DNA from: Prorocentrum cordatum
Lineage: Eukaryota; Sar; Dinophyceae; Prorocentrales; Prorocentraceae
Assembly (NCBI GenBank): GCA_963575745.1
Contig: CAUYUJ010012736.1
Coordinates: 330,001 to 370,000, forward strand
Direction of reading: 5' to 3'
DNA: 40,000 nt
Shown here: positions 18,236 through 27,300 of the stretch, piece after piece
Position numbering within the stretch: position 1 is the first letter of the stretch
Layout of the letters: every line of letters begins with the position of its first letter
The notes under the pieces: model-generated
Databases searched by the model: none
What the model was told of the DNA's origin: nothing
What the model saw: the letters and a program-made list of their open reading frames with translations, nothing else
Translations under genes and position numbers: made by a program

Positions 18236-18800
18236 TTTTCGCCCAAGATGGCTTCAAGAGGACCTCGGATGCCCCAAGATGCCTTCAAGCTGGCTCAAGA
18301 TAGCGCAAAATCGCTCAGGATGGCCTTCATGACGGCTCAAAGAAGCCCCGAAAGGGCCACAAGACGATTCAAAGTGTTCCCGGGGGCCCCTCGGGACCCC
18401 AGGAAGCCCAAATCCTCAAACACCTGAGGCACATCAGTGATCGATACCTTCTCGCCTTTTTGCTAGCGATGCGCCCTGAAGGCCGCAATATGGGCCCAAG
18501 ATGGCCCACGAGAGAATCCAAAGGGACCAAGGGGCCCCAAGACTGCCCCAAGAGCGCCCAAGATCTGCCCAAGCGCGCCCAAAGAGGTGGCGTTGATGGC
18601 CCCAGAGGGGGGAAGCGAATCTACGACCCTACCCCTCGTGGATCGATCGCCTCCAAGATGTCCCCAAGAGACCTTACAGGGCCCCAGCATGAAGGCCCCA
18701 AGAGAGACTCAGGAGGGCCCCAAGACAATCCAAAAGAGCACCAACAGGACCTCAGGACCCCCCCCCAAAAAAGAAACCCAAGAGGACCCCAAGAGGGCCT
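18236..18800 (+). repeat. CCAAGATGGCC/CCAAGAGGACC decamer field
   Basis: The same repeat class as 16497-17060. It includes TGGCTCAAGATAGC variants. Open frames across it reflect the repeat, not a gene. Confidence 0.65.
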
Positions 18801-19140
18801 CATTTTCATCCTCCTTGTCCTCGTCCTCCTCGTCATCGTCCTCCTCCTCCTCGTCTTCATCCTTTCTCTCCTCGACGTCATCCTTTCTGTCCTCGTCTTT
18901 TTCCTCGTCATCCCTCCTCGTCGTCGTCCTCATCCTCGTCCTTACTCTCGTCGTCTTCCTCGTCCTTGTTCTCCTCTTTCTCTTCTGCCTTCTCCTTTTC
19001 CTTCTCCTCTTCCTCCTCCGCCTGTTCCTCTCGTCGTCGTCCATATCCTCCTCCTCCTCCTCCTCCTCCTCCTCCTCCTCCTCCTCTTCCTCCTCCTCCT
19101 CCTCCTCCTCCTCCTCCTCGTCCTCCTCCTCCTCCTCCTC
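18801..19140. repeat. (TCC/TCG/TTC)n microsatellite
   Basis: A pyrimidine-rich triplet tract on the plus strand that becomes pure TCC toward 19040-19140. Long Ser-, Leu- or Glu-rich frames on both strands are translation artefacts. Confidence 0.9.
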
Positions 19141-19142
19141 CA

Positions 19143-20537
19143 ATTACAGGCCCCGGGGGCGACCCCCTACACACGCTAAGTGTGGCGGGTGGGCGCGGGG
19201 GTGGCGGGGGCTAGGCGATGCGCAGATGTGCACCGACTGGTGATATTTGATTTGATGAGGATGGTAGGGTGGTGCGGGGCGGGGTGGCCGGAGGGGGTGG
19301 AGGAGGGGTAGAGTTCCACTGGAGCTCCTAATTACAGGCCCCAGGGGCGACCCCCCCTACACACACACACTAAGTGTGGCGGGTGGGCGCGGGGGTGGCG
19401 GGGGCTAGGCGATGCGCAGATGTGCGCCCAATGGTGTTATTTGATGAGGGTGGTAGGGGGGTGCGGGGCGGGGTGGCCGGAGGGGGTGGAGGAGGGGTAG
19501 AGTTCCACTGGAACCCCTGATTACAGGCCTCAGGGGCGACCACCTGCACACGCTGAGTGTGGCGGGTGGGCGCGGGGGGGGCGGGGGCTAGGCGATGCGC
19601 AGGTGTGCACCGAATGGTATTATTTGATGAGAATGGTAGGGGGTGCGGGGCGGGGTGGCCGGAAGGGGTAGAGAAGGGGTAGAGTTCCACTGGAACCCCT
19701 AATTACAAGCCCCAGGGGCGACCCCCTGCACACGCTAAGTGTGGCGGGTGGGCGCGGGGGTGGCGGGGGCTAGGCGAGGCGCAGATGTGCACCCAATGGT
19801 GTTACTTGATGAGGATGGTAGGGTGGTGCGGGGCGGGGTGGCCGGAGGGTGGAGGAGGGGTAGAGTTCCACTGGAGCCCGTAATAACAGGCCCCAGGGGC
19901 GACCCCCGACGCACGCTAAGTGCGGCGGGTGGGCGCGGGGGTGGCTGGGGCTAAGCAATGCGCGGATATGCACCGAATGGTGTTATTCGATGAGGATGGC
20001 AAGGGGGGGGCCGCGGCGGGGTGGCCGGAGGGGGTGGGGAAGGGGTAGAGTTACACTGGAGCCCCTAATAAAAGGGCCCAAGGGCGACCCCCTACACGCG
20101 CTAAGTGTGGCGGGTGGGCGCGGGGGGGGCGGGGGCTAGGCGATGCGCTGATGTGCCCCCAATGGTGTTATTTGATGAGGATGGTAGGGGGGTGCGGGGC
20201 GGGGTGGCCGGACGGGGTGGAGGAGGGGGAGAGTTCCACTGGAGCCCCTAATTACAGGCCTCAGGGGCGACCACCTGCACACGCTGAGTGTGGCGGGTGG
20301 GCGCGGGGGGGGGCGGGGGCTAGGCGATGCGCAGATGTGCGCCCAATGGTGTTATTTGATGAGGGTGGTAGGGTGGTGCGGGGCGGGGTGGCCGGAGGGG
20401 GTGGAGGAGGGGTAGAGTTCCACTGGAGCCTCTAATAACAGGCTCCAGGGGCGACCCCCTACACACGCTAAGTGTGGGGGTGGGCGCGGGGGGGGCGGGG
20501 GCTAGGCGATGCGCAGATGTGCACCGAATGGTGTTTT
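19143..20537 (+). repeat. 185-bp satellite, 7 full units plus a partial one
   Basis: Units start near 19143, 19331, 19520, 19702, 19883, 20068, 20252 and 20435, spaced 181-189 bases. Each runs ATTACAGGCCCCAGGGGCGA, CACGCTAAGTGTGGCGGGTG, GGGCTAGGCGATGCGCAG, TTTGATGAGGATGGTAGG and GGGTAGAGTTCCACTGGA. The last unit stops after about 100 bases. No open frame is conserved across units. Confidence 0.95.
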
Positions 20538-20864
20538 TGCGAAGGCCTTACGGCCAGTGCCAGTGCCGCCGACCCTGAAAACGACGAAGATGAAAACGAG
20601 GGGGGGGCAGGGGGAGGACTGAGGAGGATGAGTGGGAGGTGGAGGAAGGGTGGGGGAGGTGGATGAGGGAGGAGGAGGGGGGAGAAGGATGTGGAGGAGA
20701 AGCAAGAGGAGGAGAAGGGTACAGAGGGGAGCAGGAGAGGGGGGCAGAGGGGGGGAGGAGAGGAGGAGGAGAGGGAGGAGGAGGAGGAGGACGAGGAGGA
20801 GGAGGAGGAGGAGGAGAGGAGGAGGAGGAGGAGGAGGAGGAGGAAAAGGAGGAGGCCAGAGGCT
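20538..20864. repeat. purine-rich GGA/GGGA field
   Basis: After about 50 bases of unassigned sequence, the plus strand is almost pure purine to 20855, with (GGA)n strongest at 20770-20850. Confidence 0.85.
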
Positions 20865-21126
20865 TTCTTGGGACAGCCTGGGGCTCTCTTGAGGCCGTCT
20901 TGGGCGGTCCAGGGCTCCTCTAGCGCTGTCTCGAAGCACTCTCGGAGGCCTCCTGGGCAATTTGGGGCTCTCCTGGGCTGTCTCGGGGCAATGTTTGGGG
21001 CCTCTTGGGCCGTCTTGGAGGCGTCATGGGCCGTCTTGGGGCCTTCTTCGGCCGTTACGGGACCCTCGTGGGGGCCTCTTGGGACGTCTCGAGGCGATCT
21101 TGGGGGCCTCTTGGGCCGTCGTGGCG
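20865..21126 (-). repeat. decamer field in reverse orientation (GGGCCTCTTGGG)
   Basis: GGCCGTCTTGGGGCC, GGGCCTCTTGGGCC and similar words are the reverse complement of the CCAAGAGGGCC repeats elsewhere. This is the only large patch in this orientation in the window. It abuts the retroelement relic. Confidence 0.65.
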
Positions 21127-21995
21127 CGTCGGACAAAATACACCACGGACTTGAGCTACGTTGCCAGAGGAGTGGATCGGGCTCGCAACGGGAAACTGCC
21201 CAAAACGCATAAGGACCTCTGGCTGCGGTACCGCGAAGCGGCCAAGCTGAAGAAGATTGTGGCCGCGAAGATCGACAACAATACGTCGGTGACGGATGCT
21301 ATCGAGTCGGGGTCGACATGAGATACTTCGTGGGCAACCACTTGGCCGACGAGCACATGGAAGGCATCGCGGAGGAGGTGCAGGTCCCGGAGAATCAAGT
21401 TCGCGGAAGACGTTGCGAAGCAGATCCCAAAGAGGGCGCTCGGGACGCCCATGGCGGCGATGGAAGCGGAGCCATCTCAGCAGCCTACGGTCAAGGAGCG
21501 CAGCTCGTCGCGAACACAACACACATAACCATAGAGGACCCGAACGCGAAGTATTTCAAGTGCGAGCAGTGCGGCGGGAGGGTGCCGAAGCACAAGTCGG
21601 ACGCCTGGTTGAAGGAGGCATGCGCGGAGCTGGTGGCAAAGGAGGCGTCGCCGTTCGGCACGAAGCTGAGCCAGGTCGTCCAGGTGGTATTGCAGAAGGC
21701 GCACGAGACGCATCTCGCGGAGTACGACGCGACCTGCGGTCTGCGGCTGCATCGCGATGGAGGTGATGAAGGATCTGGCCGGGATCCAGAACTTGCAGCT
21801 CAGCGTGGGCGCAGGCCTGCAACGCGGCCCAGACGCTGGCGATCAAGAAGCCGAGCACGGCTGGTGCTGCGGCCAGCGGAGTTTCGAGGGCCTCAAGGGC
21901 TACTTGTTCGAGGTGAAGCTCATCGTGGACCTGATTGCCGCTGTTTGCGGCGTCGGAAGTGCTGGCGCCGAGCCTCGGCCTCGGGATGCGCCACA
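21127..21995 (+). pseudogene. frame-broken retroelement relic: RNase H domain and Cys-rich tail
   Basis: Coding sense jumps between frames but reads as one protein. First (to 21318): KYTTDLSYVARG, then NGKLPKTHKDLWLRYREAAK and NNTSVTDAIESGS. Frame shift: VGNHLADEHMEGIAEEVQ (21318-21390). Shift: FAEDVAKQIPKRALGTPMAA (21391-21519). Shift: ITIEDPNAKYFKCEQCGG, then AWLKEACAEL and GTKLSQVVQVVLQKAHETH (to 21745). Shifts at about 21745, 21800 and 21875 follow, with LAIKKPSTAGAAA and FEGLKGYLFEVKLIVDLIAA. The YT-D-LSYV start and GN--AD motif fit the beginning and last catalytic Asp region of a retroelement RNase H. CEQCGG-(n)-C may be a zinc site. Family recognition is from motif memory, not a search. 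Five or more frameshifts in 870 bases argue for decay or heavy sequencing error. Confidence 0.6.
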
Positions 21996-22229
21996 CCTCT
22001 GCCACACACACATCATCATAGTCATAACCATAATCATCATGAGCAGCAGCATCATCATCTTCTTCATCAGCATCATAATCATCATCAGCATCATCATCTC
22101 GTCGTCGACGTCGTCGGCGTCATCACCACCATCATCGTCGTCAGCATCATCAGCGACATCACCATCACCATAGCCATTACCATCATCAGCATCATCCTCA
22201 CCCTCATCATGCGCATCCTCATCCTGATT

Positions 22230-22287
<58 letters not shown>

Positions 22288-22370
22288 GCAGCATCATCAT
22301 CAGCATCAACATCTCCATCAACATCACCACCACCATCAAAATCATCGTCGCCGGCATCCTCCTGAGGCTG
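21996..22370. repeat. (CAT)n microsatellite
   Basis: CAT, ATC and CAC triplets with CGT interruptions; the purest run is 22225-22290. Long Ile/His and Asp/Met frames on both strands are artefacts. Confidence 0.92.
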
Positions 22371-22893
22371 TTGTGTCGGGCACTGCCGAAGCACGCGTCA
22401 CTATGTCACGCCTGGTTAGGTCAGCCTTTTCATCACACAACACTCCAGATGCGCCCTTTGCTTTGATAAGCACGAGATTGACCAGTCCAAGCGTGATTCA
22501 GCAGCTGACCGATCAATCACAGATCGCTGCAAGCAAAACAATTAAGATGTCGTGCGCATCGCACTTTAACGCATGAACTCTCCAACGAGCCAGCGCTGCT
22601 GGGCGCGGAGCGCTGCCGTACGCTCCCACGCCCACCTTCTCAACCTTGCGGTACTTGTCCGCAGAGGTGGTGCCGAAGCCGCCGAGATACTGCGGGCGTG
22701 TTGGGGCAGTACGAGTCGCCAGGAAAGCAGTCACATGACACAATGCGTGCTTGCGTTTGGCGCCCCCGCGCCCCCCGAACCCCGCGCACCAAAGGTCACT
22801 CCAACGCAAGGTCACTCGTGCGCACAACCAAGGGATATCACGACGACGTCACAAAGGAACTGCCCCGCGGACACGTGCATGTTGATGCCTATA
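22371..22893. other. unassigned sequence
   Basis: Frames of 100-140 codons occur on both strands with no recognised domain. No repeat was seen. Confidence 0.35.
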
Positions 22894-23287
22894 TCGGTGA
22901 GACGTAAGACTCGGGTTCGGGGGACTCGGGTTGGCCTGACGGGGGCCATCATGAACATGACAAGCCCCCGTCCGAAATCTGACGCGAGCTCCCAGTGAAA
23001 ACATCACACGAAAACAGGACCGCCGAAATCCAGTACGCGCTCCGCCAAAGGCGACGGCAAACCCGAGTTCCAGCGAACTCGAGGCTTACGTTTCACTAGA
23101 GGCTTCCTAGATGGGGTCGGAGCAGATGGGGTCGAAGGATCGCGCCGCATCGCAAGTGCATCGAAGACGTCGGCGTGGAGAAAATCGGGCTCCACATCGA
23201 GCCGCATCGCCGATGCGCCAGCGATGCGGCGCGATCCTCCAACCCCATCTACTCCGACCCCATCTGGGAGGCCTAGAGTTTCACCGA
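22894..23287 (+). mobile_element. M1 element copy 3, interrupted by a nested hairpin
   Basis: The left TIR is TCGGTGAGACGTAAGACTCG. The right TIR is split: its inner part (GAGGCTTACGTTTCAC) ends at 23096 and its last bases (CCGA) are at 23284-23287, after an inserted hairpin. Taking out 188 bases leaves 206, the same length as copy 4, with matching TIRs. The flanking pentamers CTATA and TGGAG do not match, so the outer duplication is lost or was never present. Confidence 0.72.
23097..23278. mobile_element. 182-bp hairpin element nested in M1 copy 3
   Basis: Arms of about 83 bases pair at 85-90 percent: GATGGGGTCGGAGCAGATGG and GGATCGCGCCGCATCGC on the left, inverse copies on the right, with a loop near 23181-23190. 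TTTCAC flanks it on both sides (23091-23096 and 23279-23284), a clean 5-6-bp TSD inside the M1 right TIR. No coding capacity. Confidence 0.75.
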
Positions 23288-23502
23288 TGGAGAAGATGTG
23301 TGCTTCTGCTCCTGGAGCCCATCCTGGGGTGCGCTCTGCCCAGCACTCCAGCGCGAAGCTCGCCTCGGCGACGAGGGCCCCCCTGGAGGCACCGAGAGGG
23401 CGGAGACGAGGGGAGCGCAGCGGCAACGGTACGTTTGCGCACAGCTTCGACATCCGCTCGGGATCTGTCCGCAAGCACTTCTCCCGGAATCCATCCTGGC
23501 CA

Positions 23503-23615
23503 AATCCCACCAGCTCTCTGGGCGCAGGTGGTTTCACGACCAGTGTCTTCTCTCTCCCCTTCCTTCCCCTGCTCGGGGGAGGGGTTTACCCCTCCCCTAC
23601 TTGGAGCTTCAAGAT
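23503..23615 (+). repeat. dispersed repeat family E, copy 2
   Basis: AATCCCACCAGCTCTCTGGG followed by CGCAGGTGG. Its internal hairpin is perfect: GGGGAGGGG, loop TTTA, CCCCTCCCC. CCAAGATGG decamers follow, as in copy 1 at 18104. Confidence 0.6.
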
Positions 23616-24126
23616 GGGCCCAAGATTGCTCCAAGAGGGCCCTCGGCAGCCCAAGACGGCCTCCAAGATGGCTCAAGATAGCCAGAGATGGTTTAATACA
23701 GCCTCCTACATACCTCCACGAGGCCCCAAGGCAGCCCCCAGACGGTTTCAAGTGCCCTTGAAGCCTTCCTACACGCCCTCAAGAGGCCAGAATCTTTCAA
23801 GAACCCGAGGACCATCACTGTGTTCTGACTTCTCGCTGTTTCGCCTCCGGTGGGGCTTTTATGCCTCAAGATGGCCCCAAGAAGACCCAGGGGAGATCCC
23901 CGAGAGGGGCTCCATAGCGTCCCAAGGTGACCCCCGAGGGCCCCAAGGCGCCATTTTTGAGTCTCCGAGGGCGGGCCTGAGCCATGCGGGCCAAGAGGCC
24001 GCCTTCCCGACCCCTCCAATCAGCCCCAAGAGGGCCCCAAGAGGGCCCCAAGAACGAGCCCTAGGAGGGCTCCAAGAATGCCCCGAGTGTCAAGAGGCCC
24101 CGCAGGGACTGCAAGAGAGCCCGTAA
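23616..24126 (+). repeat. CCAAGAGGGCC decamer field
   Basis: CAAGATGGGCCCAAGATTGC, CCAAGAGGGCCC and related words. The 300-codon frame from 23224 spans the M1 end, family E and this field, so I do not call it a gene. Confidence 0.65.
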
Positions 24127-24214
24127 GATGGCCTGAATCGTCGTTCAAGTACTTCTCACAACAACATAGCTCCCAACCCCCACTTATCGTCCTCATTTTC
24201 ATCGTCCGTTCCTT

Positions 24215-24592
24215 CCCTCCTCAATTCCTGCCTCCTCCCTCCTCCTTCTCCTCCTCCTTCTCCTCCTCCTCCTCCTTCTCCTCCTCCTCCTCCTCCTCCT
24301 CATCATCATCATCATCATCAGCAGCAGCATTATCATCGTAATCAGCATCATCAACAGCAGCAGCACCATCCTCCATCTCCTCCTCCTCCTCCTCCTCATC
24401 ATCATCATCACCATCATCGTCATCACTATCATCATATCCATCTTCATCTTCATCTTCATCTTCACATCCATCTTCATCTTCATCTTCAGCATCTTCTTCA
24501 TCTTCATCATCTTCATCGTATTCATATTCACCATCATGAGCTTCATCATCAGCATCATCATCATCATCATCATCACCACCACCACCACCACC

Positions 24593-24638
<46 letters not shown>

Positions 24639-24660
24639 GCATCATCATCATCATCATCAG

Positions 24661-24708
<48 letters not shown>

Positions 24709-24825
24709 ATTCCTCATGCCGCACTCCTTCTCCTCCTCTTTTTCCTCCTCCTCCTCCTCCTCCTCCTACTCGTGTCTTCCTCTTCCTCTTCCTCCTCCTC
24801 CTCCTCCTCCTCCTCCTACCCCCAA
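24215..24825. repeat. compound (TCC)n and (CAT)n/(CAC)n microsatellite
   Basis: Blocks in order: TCC/TTC to 24300, CAT with GCA, TCC again near 24375, CATCTT, long CAT with a pure (CAC)n block at 24573-24608, CAT to 24708, and TCC to 24822. The block structure suggests repeated local slippage and replacement. Confidence 0.93.
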
Positions 24826-24834
24826 TAGTCCCAG

Positions 24835-25169
24835 GGGGTCGAGCATGGCTCAAGATAGCCTCCGACAGACATCCAAGAGGCCTCAAGGCAGCCTCAAGAT
24901 GGCCCAAGATAGCTGAGCATGGCTCAAGGTAGCCCCCGACAGCCACTAGCCGAACAAGCCACCGATCGTGTCTGCATGGGCCGGTAGGGATACGCGAGGC
25001 GCAAAGAACTGTCATCCCGGATGTACGTACGACAGTCCCAGTGCCCGCAACGGGTCGGCCCGAGGCAGGAACGGAGGTGAAGCCTGGCGAGATGTTTGCT
25101 CGTTCTCCTCCGAGTGGTGTGCTGCCCTCAGCTGCTCGTGCGACCCGCGCACTAAAGCACGGCTGGGAT
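24835..25169. other. short decamer patch, then unassigned sequence
   Basis: CATGGCTCAAGATAGCCTCC and CCAAGATAGC words at 24843-24935 belong to the CCAAGA class. Nothing is recognised from 24946 to 25169. Confidence 0.4.
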
Positions 25170-25352
25170 TATGCCGGGCCTGCCCCCCTACAGGGGGATT
25201 TTCGACGAAAAAATAAAAATACCCCAAAAATGCCCCAGAAAGGTCCGAAAATACTCCAAACATAATCCCTGGACTATTTTTTGATTATTTTTAGGGCATT
25301 TTTTCCTAATTTTTCGTCGGCAATCCCCCGGTAGGGGGACAGGCCCGACATA
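25170..25352. mobile_element. 183-bp foldback element
   Basis: The arms pair over about 50 bases with few mismatches: TATGCCGGGCCTGCCCCCCT and its inverse at the right end (AGGGGGACAGGCCCGACATA). GGGGGATT and CGACGAAAAA also have partners. The interior is AT-rich with CCCCAAAAATGCCCC-like words. Outer bases extend the match weakly. TSD not certain. Confidence 0.68.
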
Positions 25353-25636
25353 AGGCTGCGAAACTCGGCGGTGGACAAACCTCCCTTTAGTAGACCTCCC
25401 CTTAGTGAAAACAGCCTGGGACCGAAATCGACGGACCTGGACCCGCAAAAACGACGGCCGCGACGCCCTCTCGCGAACCGAAAACAGCCAATTCCTTAAT
25501 CGACGTGTCAGGGTAGGAGGTCTGTCCAACCCCGAGAAACAGAGCCTCTCGAACGCCCGCGCGGAGCTCCCGGGCCGGCGCCGGAGCCCACCCCAGGCGG
25601 CGGCTCCGCGCGCGCAGGGGGGGGAGGCCCAACGCC
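25353..25636. other. unassigned sequence
   Basis: No gene recognised. It includes a small direct repeat, ACCTCCCTTTAGTAG followed by ACCTCCCCTTAGTG, at 25378-25408. Confidence 0.35.
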
Positions 25637-25750
25637 GAAGGGCTTCTCAGAAGGAGGCTGCTTCTTCTTCTGTTTCTTCTTCGTCTTCTTCATCTTCTTC
25701 TTCTTCTTCTTCTTCTCAGGCGCGGGCCTCACATCTACATATGAAGGCCC
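25637..25750 (+). repeat. local duplication, copy 1 (empty target site)
   Basis: GAAGGGCTTCTCAGAAGGAG, GCTGC, a (TTC)n run, then CTCAGGCGCGGGCC and ACATCTACA. The same order appears at 25821-26105 but there it is split by M1 copy 4 after CTTCTCAGA. Confidence 0.75.
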
Positions 25751-25820
25751 ACGGCGGGGACTCTGGCCAAGGAGCCCCTCGTTGGCGACGAGCAGAAGGG
25801 GGGGTAAGGGGGAGGGGGGG

Positions 25821-26105
25821 AAGGGCTTCTCAGATCAGGGGGACGTGAGACATGGGTACAGTGGACTCGGAAATCCCCGACGAGGTCGTCAAAAAAATGA
25901 CGAGGCCGAGCCTGCATTTTGACGAGGCCTCCCGCTGCAGACATCCCACGAAACTCCTCCTCATCAAAATCCGAGGCGCGGTCGTTGAAAAACGATGGCG
26001 AACCCGAGTCCTGGCAAACCCGGGTCTTACGCTCCCCCGATCAGAAGGAGGCTGCTTCTTCTTCTTCTTCTCAGGCGCGGGCCCTACATCTACAGAGAAG
26101 GCCCG
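25821..26105 (+). repeat. local duplication, copy 2 (filled target site)
   Basis: It matches 25637-25750 on both sides of the 206-bp M1 insertion. The right part ends in a perfect 11-bp hairpin: AGGCGCGGGCC pairs with GGCCCGCGCCT at about 26072-26111. Confidence 0.72.
25835..26040 (+). mobile_element. M1 element copy 4, with clean TSD
   Basis: A 206-bp element. The left TIR starts TCAGGGGGACGTGAGAC; the reverse complement of the right end starts TCGGGGGAGCGTAAGACC. TCAGA flanks it on both sides (25830-25834 and 26041-26045). Internal CCGCTGCAGACATCCCACGA matches copies 1 and 2. The empty site at 25646-25657 shows the sequence before insertion. Confidence 0.82.
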
Positions 26106-26111
26106 CGCCTT

Positions 26112-26840
26112 CTGAGAGGCAGGGGCGTTTCTGAGAAACCATCCCCCCTCCCCCTACCCCCCTCTGCGCGCGGCTGGCCTAGACAAGAGAGATCCAGGGG
26201 CTCGAAGCCTTCAGATCTCCAGCCGTGGATCGGCCATGGATGTCACCGCCGCACCCATCGGACAAGAAATCCTCCAGGGCCTGCAGCCGCCCGGGCACAT
26301 CCCTTCACGCAGGCCCCCACCGTCCCACCCTGACCCTCCAGAGAGCTATTTTTTAGCACGGGAGGCCTCAAAACCTAAAAACCGACACGAAACAGCCCAA
26401 CACCAAGACGTAGAATAGCTCTGGGACAGGCTTCTAAGTCGCGTGCTATTTTTTGGCCCTCCTGGAAGGTCAGGGCAGTTGGCCCTTCGCGAGGAGGGGC
26501 GGAGAGGCACGGGGCCAGGGCCAGGACATCTGCGCCTGGCGTGCCGCGGCGGCGTCGGCGGCCCCTGCGGTGCGCCGTGCCCTGCAAGCGGCCAGCGTGC
26601 CGCGCCGCGCCGCGGCGAGGGAGGCGGGGAAGGGCGCGGGACGCGGACGCCCCGAGAGACCGCGGCGTGGCTGGCCTGTCGCGCCGAGCGAGAAGGCGGG
26701 CCAGAGAGCCGGCGGCGCGGCACGCTGCGCAGACGTTCCCGACGCGCATCGGCCTCTCTGCACCTGCTGCTCCTGCCCCCTGCCCCTGCTGCTGCTCATC
26801 CGAGCCCGGACTCCCACCAGCACGGGCCGCCCGACCCCTG
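26112..26840. other. GC-rich unassigned sequence
   Basis: High GC leaves every frame partly open (for example 245 codons minus, 327 codons plus), and these frames run on into the tetranucleotide repeat. No domain recognised. CTATTTTTTAGCACG and GCTATTTTTTGGCCC occur at 26345 and 26447. Confidence 0.35.
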
Positions 26841-26842
26841 TA

Positions 26843-26874
<32 letters not shown>

Positions 26875-27219
26875 ATACATACATACATACATACATACAT
26901 ACATACATACATACATACATACATACATGCATGCATGCATGCATGCATGCATGCATGCATGCATGCATGCATACATACATACATACATACATACATACAT
27001 ACATACATACATGCATGCATGCATGCATGCATGCATGCATACATACACACACACATACATACATACATACATACATACATACATACATACATACATACAT
27101 ACATACATACATGCATATACACCTACCTACCTACCTACCTACCTACCTACCTAACTACCTGCATAGATACATACATACATACATACATACATACATACAT
27201 ACATGCATGCATACATACA

Positions 27220-27250
<31 letters not shown>

Positions 27251-27300
27251 GTATAAGCATGTGCGTATATATGTGTATATATACATATATATATACATGT
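26841..27300. repeat. alternating (ATAC)n/(ATGC)n tetranucleotide blocks
   Basis: Order: TA run, (ACAT)n to 26926, (GCAT)n to 26970, (ACAT)n, (GCAT)n near 27011-27040, (ACAT)n, (CTAC)n near 27122-27153, (ACAT)n with one short GCATGC block, then a TA-rich end. The Ile-His-Thr-Tyr and Met-Tyr-Val-Cys frames are artefacts. Confidence 0.95.

Noticed and set aside
18236-18330. Spliced-leader relic suggested by TGGCTCAAGA words
   Set aside because: Only about nine bases resemble the 3' end of the dinoflagellate spliced leader; the rest of its sequence is absent and the words fit the CCAAGATGGC decamer field.
21318-22466. 382-codon plus-strand open frame as one intact protein
   Set aside because: Only two segments (21318-21390 and 21521-21745) are in the sense frame of the relic; the rest is out of frame or CAT microsatellite.
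26375-27112. Met-Tyr-Val-Cys and Ile-His-Thr-Tyr repeat proteins
   Set aside because: These are translations of the ATAC/ATGC tetranucleotide blocks on both strands.
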